Below are positions 9,061-20,099 of a stretch of DNA of 21,312 bases, piece by piece. The notes under the pieces are model-generated. The model saw only the letters and a list, made by a program, of their open reading frames with translations, was not told the DNA's origin and ran no database searches. The first letter of the stretch is position 1. Each line of letters starts with the position of its first letter. The DNA is from Pelargonium cotyledonis (taxonomy: Eukaryota; Streptophyta; Magnoliopsida; Geraniales; Geraniaceae): the NCBI GenBank assembly GCA_036897625.1, contig JAYMTA010001188.1, forward strand, positions 1 to 21,312, in the 5' to 3' direction. Made by a program: the position numbers and the translations under genes.

Positions 9061-9292
9061 GAATCTTTTGGGCTTGAGATGCCTTGACCGGTTAGTTTAG
9101 TTCCCCATTTGCATATAGCGTGATACTTGGGCAATCCTATCCTGCAACCCTCAACCCAACCAGGGTTTATCGTCGTCTCTTCTTCTTCTTCTTCTTCTTC
9201 TTCTTCTTCCCAAAACCCTACTCCCCAAATACACACCCCCACTGTTTCCCAGACAATCGCTTTGCCAATTCATTTCCTCAGACCAATTCACA
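9060..9292 (+). promoter_or_regulatory. OEP80 promoter and 5' leader: site II, telo-boxes, pyrimidine tract
   Basis: TGGGCT at 9069-9074 matches the plant site II element (TGGGCY). AGGGTTTA at 9162-9169 and AAACCCTA at 9213-9220 are telo-box words in opposite orientations. Between them is a TTC/TCT run at 9177-9209, the kind of pyrimidine patch common in plant leaders. Site II plus telo-box combinations are known from promoters of plant housekeeping genes active in dividing cells. No canonical TATA box is evident at a suitable distance, which fits a housekeeping promoter. The transcription start is not known. If it lies upstream of 9079 there is a two-codon upstream frame (ATG CCT TGA). Confidence 0.5.
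9177..9209 (+). repeat. (TCT)n microsatellite in the OEP80 leader
   Basis: About 11 perfect trinucleotide units, immediately upstream of a telo-box. Confidence 0.9.
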
Positions 9293-11923
9293 ATGCCGCG
9301 AAACCAAGACGTTCGCTTCGTATCTGTTTCCTTATTCAAGCCTCCTCCTCCTCCTCCTCCTGCTTTGCAGCCCCCAACGGTACATCCACTCTTCAATTTC
9401 CATCTCTGTGCCCAAACCCTCACTTCCCAACTCGCCAAAACCACTACCCCACTCGCCGAGCTCATCGACTCAATCAGAAATCGCCCTAAATGTAAACAAC
9501 CCCACCGCCCCACTTGGCCCGGACTCGCTCTGTTCTCCAAATTGCCATTTTTCTCCCGACCCTCTGGAGATGGCGCCTCGGAAATTCGCTTAAACGGAGA
9601 TGGATTTTTGTTTGGTAAATCGTCTCTTCTATGCTCGGCATCGTTGTCACTTTGTGGCTCCGCTTTGTCGGGTCGGCCCGAGTCTGAAACGCTGGAAGGT
9701 GACTCGAGTTCTCTTTCTTTCGCATCGCTATCTATGACGCGGTCTGATGAGTCGACTCAGGCCGGGTCGGAGGGGAAGGAGACTCAGCAGAAAGGTCACG
9801 GGTCTAGTCGAAATGAGGAAGAGAGGGTGCTGATCAGCGAGGTTTTGATCAAGAATAAGGATGGTGAAGAGCTCGAAAGGAAGGACCTTGAAATGGAGGC
9901 GTTGGCTGCATTGAAGGCTTGCCGAGCCAATTCAGCTCTCACAGCGCGAGAGGTTCAAGAAGATGTGCATAGGATCATTGATAGTGGTTACTTCAGCTCG
10001 TGCATGCCCGTTGCAATTGATACTAGAGATGGTATTAGACTGGTGTTTGAGGTAATCTATTGTTTTATTGAATGTTATTTGCTCTAGGAATAGTGTTGTA
10101 CTTTGAAGAATCAAATTTATGGAGATGGCCAGGTTCATCTGGTGGATGTGTTTGTGAAACAGAAAGATATTACCTTGAAGTAAATGGAAAATATGGGAGA
10201 ATGTTATAGAAAGTACTTTGTATGCCTATGTGAACAATATTTTTATCATTATTGTCTGGGAAAGTTATACTAAGCTGGCTCTAAAATAACTTGTTAGAAG
10301 AAATATGAAGGACGAGGTTTAAAATAGGAGTAAGAGTTAACAAAATAGAAGTGAAGTGAAGTTTCCCCAAGCCATCAACCATCATCCCTCACTTAAGGGG
10401 AATGCATAAACACTCTTTACAATCTAAGTAGTTGACTTCTATTACACTTGGCTTCTACGTACTTATCGCACTCCATTCAATATGATTGCGAGTTTCTTCT
10501 TTGATTCTATGTTCTTAGTTGTAAGTTGTAACTAAAGATATTGTTGCCCCCTTTAATATTTAAATATTTTCCTAACTTTGGTTTTCCTTTGGTTGCTAAT
10601 AAGGGTGCACTTACGTCCTATCCTATTAATAACCTTACTCTTTTTATTCTTCTTCTTTTCTTTTTTGAAACAAATGACCTTACTCTTTTATTATGTCAAA
10701 AAGAACTATGAAGAGTTGGCTTGTAGACACAGTTTCCTTCCACTTTGGCACAGTGGTACACTTGAAAAAGGGCCTTTCTACGAGAACATAGTTCCTATGC
10801 TATTAATAAACCTTACTTCTTTTATTCTGTCAAAAAGAACTATGAAGAATTTGCTTGTTGAAAAAGTTACTTTCCACTTTGGAGCTGTGGTGCATTTGAA
10901 AATAAGGGCCTTTCAACAAGAACATAGTTCCTATGCTATTCATGAACCTTACTTCTTTTATTCTGTCAAAAAGAACTATGAAGACTTGGCTTGTTGAAAA
11001 AGTTTCCTTCCACTTTGGAGCTGTGGCATTTGAAAATAAGGTCCTTTCTACGAGAACATATTCCCTTATGAATCTTCATCTCGATGATACAAACAGAGAG
11101 AACATTCACAGCTCCGAAGAAATGTTCATTTTATCCATTGGTGGAAGGAAATTGAACTATCACTTTAACTCTAGCATTTTGTGTAGGATGTAGGAACTGC
11201 TATGCTACATTTTACATGAATACTTTTAAAAGCAAATTTCAACACAAATATGTTCTAAACATGCACAAAAATGTTTTTCTTATTCGGTTTGTCAAGGAGT
11301 AATGATTAATATTGGTGTCTTGTGGCATAAGGTAGAACCAAACCAGGAGTTCCAAGGGTTGGTATGTGAAGGAGCTAATGTTCTTCCCTCGAAATTTCTA
11401 GAAGATTCATTTCATGGTGGATATGGTAAGTTTTCTTGTGTATTTCTCTGTAAGTGTTAACATAACTATGATATGCATGTTTATCTATATGAGAACGTTG
11501 GCTTACTTGATCTGTTTTATCTAAACTGCTCATAGTAGACCTTTACTATATTTGATTGTTGATATCAAGTTGTGCAGGAAAAGTGGTTAATATTAGGCGT
11601 ATCGATGAAGTAATATCATCTATTAATAATTGGTACATGGAGCGAGGTCTTTTTGGTTTGGTAAGTGTTCCATTTTTCTAAATTCTCTATCGTAAGCTCT
11701 TGTGATCTTATATTTTGGAGGAATGTTGAGATGACTTATTTTATCCTTTGTATTTTAATCAAAACCATTATTATTTATGTACCATTGTTTTTGAAACATT
11801 ATTTTAGGTATCCGACGTCGAGATTCTTTCAGGGGGAATTATTAAGTTACAAGTTTCAGAAGCTGAGGTCAATAATATCTCTATACGTTTCCTAGATAGG
11901 AAGACGTAAGAACCTGCCATGAA

Positions 11924-11954
<31 letters not shown>

Positions 11955-14900
11955 TCACTCACACACACATTAATATGAAAAAAGTGAAAGGTGTTAATGG
12001 ATAATGCATGCTTTATTGCTATCTTTAGAGGTGAGCCAACTACAGGAAAGACAAAGCCGGAAACTATACTTCGTCAACTTACAACCAAGAAGGGACAGGT
12101 ATTTTAGTTTACCTATTTTTATTCATGAACAATATTTTACATCGGATATATTGACAAAGGTTGCCCATTTGAAAAGTTCTTATAGTTTGATGACATTGAT
12201 GGTCTACTAGAGAATGAGGTTTTGCAGTATGTGTTGAATGTGTGTATGCATGTGTGACTGCGTTATTATTAAATTTGAGGTTATTTTTTTCTTTTTTGTC
12301 ATGAATTTTTGTGCAGAAGCATATCTGGCTTGTTGAAGCTTACAAGTTTAGTAGGTTTATTGCTTGTGCTAATATAGATCTATCAGATTTATTGACAAGT
12401 GTTGTTACTTTTAGAAGTTCTCTTGATACTTTGATGATATGATCTTCCTCTAAAGAATTAGATCTTGCAGTAATTCCATGTTGAAAATACCATGTTTTTT
12501 CTTCACAACTGATGTTATTGGTTTTGCTAAAATGTGTGATTGTATTTTGTTTTGGTATCATCTTTGAGGTTGGTTTTCAAGCACTTCTCGATTACTTATT
12601 GTAATATTTTTCCTCTATCAAGTTTTTGTGTATTAATGAGCCTTCCATTTAAAGCTTATGAATTTTAGTGGTATTGTTGCTTTTAGTAATAAAATGGTCT
12701 TTTCATTTGGATAATCATCTACATGTAGGTATACAGTTTGCTTCAAGGGAAGAGAGATGTGGAGACTGTATTAACTATGGGAATCATGGAAGATGTTAGC
12801 ATCATCCCCCAACCTGCTGGAGGTGATTGAAGTTTTATTCATTTCGATTATCTCATGATGAGACAAATATATTTTTCCATGGCATCTTGTTATCTTTTAT
12901 CGATACATGACTGGTTAGTCTTTTTGTGTGTGTGTGTGTGTGATCATGAAAAGTCCTTTGTAGTTGTCGTCAAATGGTTCAAAAGAGGACACATCAACTA
13001 ATTTAGTGCATGCCTTGAACTTAAGTGATAGTATGCATTGTGTGGAGATATTATCAAACATAGTCAAGGTTGCATTATTGTTATTGTTGTTGTAGAGATT
13101 TCATCTCTTGTCAAAGTATTATATATATTGGCTAAAATGACTTGTGTGATGAATGCTAATATTATATCTTCAGTTCTGCACTTCTGCCATTCCTTTTGGT
13201 TGATGGGACTTGGGAATGTTTGTTAACATATGTATCTTTGCATATTGGGTTCTGGTGGGATGGAATATTAATTATTTGGAGGTTCTTTAAGTTTTCCTCT
13301 CTCTGTCTCTCTCTGGGTCGATTTGCAAGATATACCATTCATATCTTTGAGTTAGGTTGCCCTCTCTTTTCATGATTGTTTGATATCATGTTTTCTCTCA
13401 TGATTTCATCTCATCTCTTACTTGGCTTTCTTTTTATTGTTGTATTGTATCCAACATTAAGCTTTTTGAGGTCATATAAGTTGCACAACCTCATAAAGCT
13501 AAATGGTGTTGAATATTATGAATTTAAATAAAACTTTATATGTTTTTTCACAGTTTTAAACCTCCTATGACTAATAGATATTACTTTTACGTTATGGTGA
13601 ACTACATTGTATCTACTGCTATGCTTGCAAGTCTGCACCTTAACCCGTCTATCATCTTGGCCTGATGTCTAATTTACAATCAAAGCAAATGATGTACTCA
13701 AGTCTTCTATTGTTCCTTTACCTTAAAATCAGTTTTTCCAGTGAATGTAGTTTTATCACTAATATTGCTGGGCATGTGAACTTTGTATTTGTTTCTTTTA
13801 ATCTTTGAATTGCATGCTGCATGTTCAATGTTGAGCATTATTATATGCTTTTCAGTAAATAAAGGCAGTTTTGAAGTCTTATTCTTATTTGCGAGCTATT
13901 TACTTTCATAAGCAAAGAATTAGCTTAAGGAATGTTTCCTTGAGCGATTTATCTGTTGTAAAGAACATGTTTACAGATTTAGCTGTTAGTGGAACCTTGA
14001 GAAGCTTTTGCATCAGCATATCTTTGGTCCTTGATTGGCTCATCTTTTATTTCCAGTCTTCACTCCCTGTTCTTTATTTTGGGGAATTTCCCAGTAATAT
14101 ATACTAGCATTTTCTGTCATGCTGATTATACCGTCAACGATAATTTACTTGTCTAACTAGAAGAATATGATAAAAGTGAAAATTATTTTTATAGGCACGG
14201 TATGTACTGCAATTGATCACCTTTAGTTATCTATGATCTATAGTTATAGACTAATATGAAAAAAATGGACGAGAATGCATCACTCTTGTAAGATTGACTT
14301 TTGGTCCATTTTCATATTATAATCTATTGGACTTGTTGCTATGTGCTAAACCCAATATATAATTTCTCTCTAATGTACAAAACAGTCCCAAGTATCTGGG
14401 GAATATAGAAAACAAAGAGTAGAAATTTTGTCAGAGGTGATGTAATTGCTATAGACGATCCACTGCAAATTTTGTGTTGCAACTCCTTACAAAATCTGTT
14501 CCTAATACATGTTTATAGGTGAGGTAATCGTATCTTATTGTCAAATGTGCTTTAGTTAGAAAATGCATAAATGATCAATTAGGTTATCCATGATTTGATG
14601 CGATCTCCAATGAACTTTTGAAGCCTATATGGGATATCTAATTACAAGTCTGTCTTATGTGATTGCGTAACCTTGAGTTGCTTCAAAGGAGTAATTAATA
14701 ACATTTAGGAGCATCACAATAATTTTCTTATGGTCCTGGTTTGTGTACTGTTTGGAATTTATCATTTCAGGGTTGGTTTGAGTTATTTTCATCGTTATGC
14801 ATATGATTGCTAGGTTTAAATTCTCTTGTTGTTAGTCAGTGTGTATCTTCTTTCCTGATATGCTCTTGTTGTGCATAATTAAGCATAAATGTTCTGTGTT

Positions 14901-17900
14901 TTCATATGCCCTAGTTTTTATTTTTGAGGTTCATGAAAGTTTTCATTTTCCAACATTGTAGATACTGGTAAAGTTGACTTGGTTATGAATGTTGTTGAAC
15001 GTGTAAGTGGAGGTTTTTCTGCTGGTGGTGGGATATCTAGTGGGTAAGTGTTGCTATCTTAAGTGTATGGTTTCACATAATTTCACCATATCTACTCATA
15101 ATTTTATTTATTTCCATTTTCAGTTTTACATTTGAGATGATATTCACTAGCCAATCTCTTAATTTGTAGGATTACAAGTGGCCCCCTATCAGGACTTATT
15201 GGAAGGTAAGATAACAAACTAGATTTCTAGTTGATAGTGTTTTGAATTAAATAAGCTTCATAATTTTGCGTCATGATATCTATGCACATTGGTGCATTAT
15301 GACGTCTACATGAAAGAGCAGTGTCTTGTTTGCTGTGTTATTCAGTTGGGGTTAGCTCAGAACAATCCTTTTTTTTTTTTTTTTTGAAAGATAGCTCAGA
15401 ACAATCTTAATATAAAACAGAATCAATTAGTTTGACTAAATATTTTCAATCAGAATTTAGTTGGGTGTATAGAATTGGATACAGGCAATGTACATGGAAG
15501 TTTGGTTGGTTTTAGTCTGTTCCATTTCATGCTAATATACTATTAAACAAAAATACGTCTGCTGAAGCAATAAGTGATATATTGGGGACTGCTTGGTTAC
15601 TATGATGCTAGCAAGTGCTGGAAGGTTAATCAATGTATGCATATGCCTTCCTAAAAAATATTACTAGTTTATGAGGAAGGTCAACAAATCTATGTTCATG
15701 CCTTTTTCTTTTTCTGGTCATAGCATCTTCTGTTGCTCTCAATTCTTATGGCATTTCATGATTATACTTTGAGCTCATGTTTGCTTGTAGCTCTGTTGCA
15801 GCTTTGCATATTCACACAGGAATGTCTTTGGAAGAAACCAAAAACTTAATATTTCCTTAGAGAGGGGCCAAATTGACTCAATATTTCGCATAAACTACAC
15901 GGACCCATGGATTGAAGGTGATGATAAGAGGACATCGAGAACAGTCATGGTTCAGGTGATGCAGAGCTGTTTTTACCCTCTCTTTTTTATTTTTCAATCA
16001 GGGGGATTGGAAACTGATTACCTTTTCTTTTTTATTGGGTCAGAATTCAAGAACCCCAGGAACACTTGTTCATGGTAACCAATCTGACAAAAGTTTGACT
16101 ATTGGTCGGGTCACAGCTGGTATAGAATTCAGTCGACCAATCAGGCCAAAGTGGAGTGGAACAGCTGGAGTTATCTTTCAGGTACTTGTTAGAACTTTTG
16201 CATACTATGCTGACTTTCAGTGCTTGATCACAATGTAAATGGTTGTGTTTATTATTTCATCAATGGAGGTTATTATTTACATTGCAGTGTCTGTTTTGCT
16301 TTGGCCCAATTTCTAATTTTTATGGACACACACACACACACGTATGGCCCTCACAAGATTTGCAATTGTGCTCACCTTTTGGAAAGCTTTTAGATTATGT
16401 TGGATTATATTGTTCCAAATATTTACTTACACTTATTTGGCATACAATATTCCAGCATGCTGGTGTTAATGATGAAAGAGGAAATCCTGTTATTAAGGAT
16501 GCTTATAGTAGCCCTCTTACTGCAAGGTATGCATTCCTGATAGCAGTTGCAACCAACTTATTGGTTTGTTTGATTGCTAAATATTAGTTTGCCATCAACT
16601 ATGCTGCTACGGTCCAACAAATCTGCTTTTTTATTTTCCTTCTTTTTTTTTTCCTGATATTTTATAATTTCTTATTTGTTATGCAGTGGGAATACTCACG
16701 ATGATACACTTCTTGCTAAATTTGAGAGTGTTTATACTGGTTCTGGTGACCATGGATCTTCTATGGTTAGTAATCTATAATCTATGTGCATATTCAATAT
16801 TCACTGTATCTATAGGCCCTCATCTCTTTTGTTTTTGCAGTTTGTATTCAATATGGAGCAGGGACTTCCTGTTTGGACTGATTGGCTGTTTTTCAACAGA
16901 GTTAATGCTCGTGCCAGGAAGGGTGTAGAAATAGGCCCTGCTCGCTTTCTTGTAAGGTATTGCTTTTGCATTTCTCTTTTATATGGAGTGATGTAACAGT
17001 AAATCCAGAAGGAGATAATTGAGATGACAATCCACAGTGATTTTTCTTTTGCTCAGCATCTGTTGCGGTAATAATGTTCTGGTTTGGTCTTTTGACTTGC
17101 TTTAATTTTTTGTTAGTTTATCTGGTGGCCATGTGGTGGGTAATTTCTCTCCTCATGAAGCTTTTGCCATTGGTGGAACTAATAGTGTCAGAGGTTATGA
17201 AGAAGGTGCTGTAGGTTCTGGTAGATCTTACATTGTTGGTTCTGGAGAACTTTCTTTCCCCATGGTAGGTTCCAACGACAAAATCCCATGCCTTTTAAAC
17301 ATATTTTGTATCTTTTTGCTGGGTTGCTATTAAAGTTACCAAGCTATTTTTGACATTTGTAGGATGTATTCTGACAAGGGTCTGGATAGTGTTAATAATA
17401 CTCTGATAAAATCAAAGACTAGGAAACACCTCGACAGCTTTTATGGTCTATTCAGAATTTAAACTTAAAAATAGAAAAAATCATGGAAGGGAAATTAAAG
17501 CAGTAGGAGTTGAGTCATCTGATCCTTGCATTGTTTTGTGTTTATGCAGTTGGGGCCTGTTGAAGGAGCCATATTTGCTGACTATGGATCAGATCTTGGG
17601 TCTGGGAATACAGTGGCTGGTAGGTGTTTCTGTATTGTTGTATATGATGGAAGGTGGTAGATATGATATGATGTTAAAGGTGCCTGTTTGCCCCTATATT
17701 TTTGGAAAGACTGCTCTAAAGTTGATATTGGACAATCTGTTTTGTAATTTGTTTTACTCAAGACTGAACCAGATTATTTAAGTGATTTACAACATGTGTT
17801 CCTGTTTGTAATCATCAGGTGATCCTGCTGGGGCAAGGATGAAGCCTGGAAGTGGATACGGATACGGGTGTGGCATCCGCGTGGACTCACCTTTGGGGCC

Positions 17901-17973
17901 TTTGCGACTTGAATATGCATTTAACGACAGGAGTACAGGGAGGTTTCATTTTGGGGTTGGCCACCGTAACTGA
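9293..17973 (+). CDS. OEP80: OEP80 / TOC75-V, plastid outer-envelope Omp85 protein (16 exons, 748 aa)
   Basis: Exons: 9293-10051, 11332-11425, 11578-11660, 11808-11905, 12029-12098, 12729-12822, 14962-15043, 15170-15205, 15802-15955, 16044-16181, 16456-16526, 16687-16765, 16841-16956, 17117-17264, 17550-17619, 17819-17973. They total 2247 nt and translate without a stop to TGA. Known role: the essential Omp85/BamA-like protein of the plastid outer envelope, implicated in assembling beta-barrel proteins. Residues 1-176 are a variable Ser/Pro-rich N-terminus with a run of seven Pro at 17-23. Three POTRA-type repeats follow, roughly 177-256 (starts [10 protein letters not shown]), 257-332 and 333-413. 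The beta-barrel runs from about 414 ([12 protein letters not shown]) to the C-terminal GRFHFGVG segment. VRGY at 649-652 is the conserved loop-6 motif of Omp85 proteins. Length is close to the 732 residues I recall for the Arabidopsis protein, and the start is supported by a shared DVRF near residue 6 and an A at -3. Exon 8 is only 36 nt. No disabling mutation was seen. Confidence 0.95.
9341..9361 (+). repeat. (CCT)n microsatellite coding for polyproline in OEP80
   Basis: Seven CCT codons in frame give seven consecutive prolines (residues 17-23) in the variable N-terminal part of the protein. In-frame length change here would alter only the proline count. Confidence 0.85.
10052..11331 (+). 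other. OEP80 intron 1 (1280 bp)
   Basis: GT-AG intron (GTAATC ... CATAAG) between codons for Glu253 and Val254. It contains a threefold tandem repeat at 10676-11070, listed separately. The long open frame at 10578-10997 is a by-product of that repeat, not an exon: the protein is continuous without it. Confidence 0.85.
10676..11070 (+). repeat. Tandem triplication, about 133-136 bp unit, in OEP80 intron 1
   Basis: Units start near 10676, 10809 and 10945. Each reads ACCTTACT.CTTTTATT.TGTC, AAAAAGAACTATGAAGA, then a stretch like TTCCACTTTGG, and ends with CCTTTC.AC(G/A)AGAACATA. Copies 2 and 3 are closest to each other. Part of the unit (CCTATTAATAACCTTACTC) also occurs just upstream at about 10622. 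Confidence 0.85.
11924..11969 (+). repeat. (CT)n(CA)n compound microsatellite in OEP80 intron 4
   Basis: An interrupted CT run (one TG break) followed by CA units, starting about 20 bp after the exon 4 donor. Pyrimidine-rich but well upstream of the acceptor at 12028. Confidence 0.9.
12099..12728 (+). other. OEP80 intron 5 (630 bp)
   Basis: GT-AG intron (GTATTT ... TGTAG). T-rich, no gene or clear repeat; the open frames at 12004-12210 (+) and 12340-12561 (-) have no domain. Confidence 0.85.
12823..14961 (+). other. OEP80 intron 6 (2139 bp, the longest)
   Basis: GT-AG intron (GTGATT ... TTGTAG) splitting the codon for Asp400. It contains a TG microsatellite at about 12925-12942. It is otherwise AT-rich with no gene or clear repeat; short frames at 13038-13226 and 13871-14107 show no domain. 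The donor GTGATT is weaker than the others in this gene. Confidence 0.85.
15206..15801 (+). other. OEP80 intron 8 (596 bp) with a nearby alternative acceptor
   Basis: GT-AG intron. A T17 run lies at 15369-15385. Two AGs occur at the 3' end, at 15789-15790 and 15800-15801. Only the second keeps the frame; the first adds 11 nt and leads to an early stop. Confidence 0.85.
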
Positions 17974-18300
17974 GCATTCGTATTATTCATAAGGTTGTAT
18001 GGTAGTCGCTATTTTGGTTGATCTGATCTGATCTAGTGTTTAGTTGTCGTAGCACTTATAGCTCAATGATCTTGTTTATATTATACTACCATTTTTTGCT
18101 CCCAATATAACCTGCAATCCAAACATCCAAATGTTCAATGATAATGCTTGCTTGTGAGTCTATATTGTTAATGTTTTGTGCACTGCACAACCCAGGACTG
18201 GAGGCCACAATTGTTTTCCAGACTGTATGTAGATTGGTATTTGGTATTTGCTCCATATCCATTCCCGCACAATCATTACATTCCGTTCATACTTTATAAT
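17974..18300 (+). other. OEP80 3' untranslated region and flank
   Basis: Sequence after the TGA is T-rich without another reading frame. AT-rich possible polyadenylation signals (for example AATATAA near 18104) are present, but I cannot fix the cleavage site. Confidence 0.5.
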
Positions 18301-18531
18301 TTGGTGCTTTGGAACTTGTATTAATTAAATATATCAGTCCACAACTATTGACCTAGCTTGCAACAATCATTAATAATTGTAATTCGTTGAGAAACCAAGT
18401 CTAGCTTTTCTGCGGGTCACATTAAATATTAGTGACTAGTTACTAGTTAGCAAGTGTACACGTTTGTTACGTCAACAGGTGTGCGCTTCGTTACATATGA
18501 CAACAATTCGTGTTATTATGTTGTATGGATA

Positions 18532-18749
18532 AATGTGACATGTTTGAAAATCATGTTCAAATATTTCAACTTAGGGCAAATTACACATGATCTTTATGTG
18601 CTGTTTACTTATTACAAAGAAGCTATCACAGGTGCAAATAAATGTGACATGTTTGAAAATCGTGTTCAAATATTACAAGTTAGGACAAATTACACATGAT
18701 CTTTATGGGCTGTTTACTTATTACAAAGAAGCTATCACAGGTGCAAATT
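18532..18749. repeat. Tandem duplication of 109 bp, two copies
   Basis: AATGTGACATGTTTGAAAAT begins at 18532 and again at 18641, and the two 109-bp copies differ at only about six positions. Each copy comprises about 39 bp of flank and about 70 bp of the left terminal inverted repeat of the Mutator-like element that follows. The duplication therefore copied the element end together with adjacent DNA. Confidence 0.9.
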
Positions 18750-19859
18750 ATTGCACATAATCCTCAAAAATTTGCAATTTCTTAATTTTGATGGAAAATG
18801 TGACAGAATAATCATGTGTTGTGCATGTATAATATTTTTTAATGGTCAAACTATCGTTTCCTCTTTCTTTTTCATTGAATATCTTGGCGACCATGTAAAT
18901 TTTTTGGTCGTTGAAATCTACATTTTGTCTCCGGTGTTTATGAACTTGAACCAAAATTTCAAAATCATACCAAATCAAGCCTAACTAAACCCAAATCAAA
19001 CCAAAATGGAGATAAAAACATACCAAAATCATATGAAATTGAAGTAAATCAAACCCAAAAATTAAACCCCAACTAAAATGGTTTGGTGTCGTGATTCATG
19101 GCAGATGTGGGAGCTACAGCTACCAATCTCGCCTGAGCTGGAGATGGTGCCATGAGCCCAGATCGTCGAAGATCGTCGTCCCTGCAACCGCCTCATCGTC
19201 GTCACCGGATTCTGAGCTAGTCAGAGCTCGTGCTCAGATCCGCCGGCGTGAGCTCAGATCTGGACGTCGCCAGCGTTCCGGCTCGAACCAACAACGCTGG
19301 TGCTCCATGCTTGAACCAACTTCGGCGATAAATTCGCCATCCACGCCGAAGGCCAGATCTGAACTCGTCGCCCATACCGGAGTCCTTCGTTGGAAGCAAC
19401 ATCGTCGTTTGTGCTCGCCGTCGATGGAGTCGAGAGAGAGAAACAAAGCAGGTCCGTCGAGCGTTGTCGTCTCCAGTCACGAGTCGAGCATTGTCGCCAG
19501 TGACGCCGTCGAGATCGGCTGGATTTGTGCAGTCGACCTCGGCCTCCATCGGTGCAGATTTGGGTTGAAAATGCAGATCTGGCGGTGCCTCCTCCAGATT
19601 CGGCGGCCTTCAACGGAGCTGGGTTGGTTTTTTATTTTTTTTAATTCAAAAAATCGTAAAGGTTTGTTTGGCTAGAAGACAATAATCATTGATGTATAAA
19701 ACAAGGGGTATTTTAGACTTTTTGCACAATACACGAATGATGTTATAACAGAATTCGCTGTTGGCAAGTTCTGGTTGATTGTATGCAATAGTCTACACTT
19801 GTGGTGGCTTCTTTTTCATAAGTGAATACCTCATAGGGGTGATATGCAATTTCCTCTAA
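18680..19859. mobile_element. Mutator-like (MULE) non-autonomous element with GC-rich cargo
   Basis: The left end from 18680 (TTAGGACAAATTACACATGA) and the reverse complement of the right end from 19859 (TTAGAGGAAATTGCATATCA) align for about 85-100 bp at roughly two-thirds identity. The alignment includes matched inner words: CTTAT.A.AAAGAAGC, CACA(G/A)GTG, and TATTGCA...AATC. Long terminal inverted repeats with unrelated internal DNA are typical of Mutator-like elements, and capture of GC-rich gene fragments is typical of Pack-MULEs. No transposase is encoded. I could not find a 9-bp target duplication, perhaps because the left end has been duplicated. Confidence 0.6.
19091..19675. other. 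GC-rich cargo of the Mutator-like element; coding status unclear
   Basis: The segment is sharply GC-richer than everything around it, with frequent CGTCG, GATCG and CAGATC words. Long frames stay open on both strands: 194 codons on + (19091-19675) and about 119 on - (19254-19613). Neither protein contains a domain I recognise; both are rich in Arg and Ser, as expected when GC-rich sequence is read in arbitrary frames. It could be a captured leader or exon fragment. The minus strand has a CTCTCTCTCGACTCCATCG word resembling a plant 5' leader. Confidence 0.35.
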
Positions 19860-19950
19860 AAACTAATACAACGCATACACAAAAGAAGACTTGTGTAATT
19901 ATAATGTATGTTTGCAGTGTTTGTTTTGGTTTTATCTAAACGAAAGATGG

Positions 19951-20060
19951 GGCGAGTAACCAATGAGTTGTAGCTTAGCTGTCAACGCAAACTTAGACTG
20001 TGAGAAGAGTTTTCGAGTTCGATCCCTACTAAACACACATATAAGGATGGGTGATGGGTC
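19951..20060 (+). mobile_element. tRNA-derived SINE-like copy
   Basis: GTTGTAGCTTAGCTGTCAA at about 19968-19986 resembles the A box of the RNA polymerase III promoter (TAGCTCAGTTGG). GAGTTCGATCCCTACT at 20015-20030 matches the B box (GTTCGATCC), 40-odd bp downstream, the spacing used by tRNA-derived SINEs. It does not fold as a tRNA. The 3' end and target duplications are not resolved. The copy runs into the dispersed repeat that begins near 20100. Confidence 0.55.
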
Positions 20061-20099
20061 TTAACTGTGACTAAGTTTTGAATCAGATTAAACTAGTGT

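Noticed and set aside
8916..9540. Minus-strand and out-of-frame + open frames over OEP80 exon 1 and leader
   Set aside because: Shadows of exon 1 and of the TTC/CCT repeats, producing runs of Glu, Ser, Arg or Leu; several rely on GTG or TTG starts.
10578..11193. Open frames in OEP80 intron 1 as alternative exons
   Set aside because: They are created by the tandem triplication; the protein is in phase and matches the family without them.
19968..20030. Functional tRNA gene
   Set aside because: A- and B-box-like words are present but no cloverleaf or acceptor-stem pairing was found; SINE fits better.
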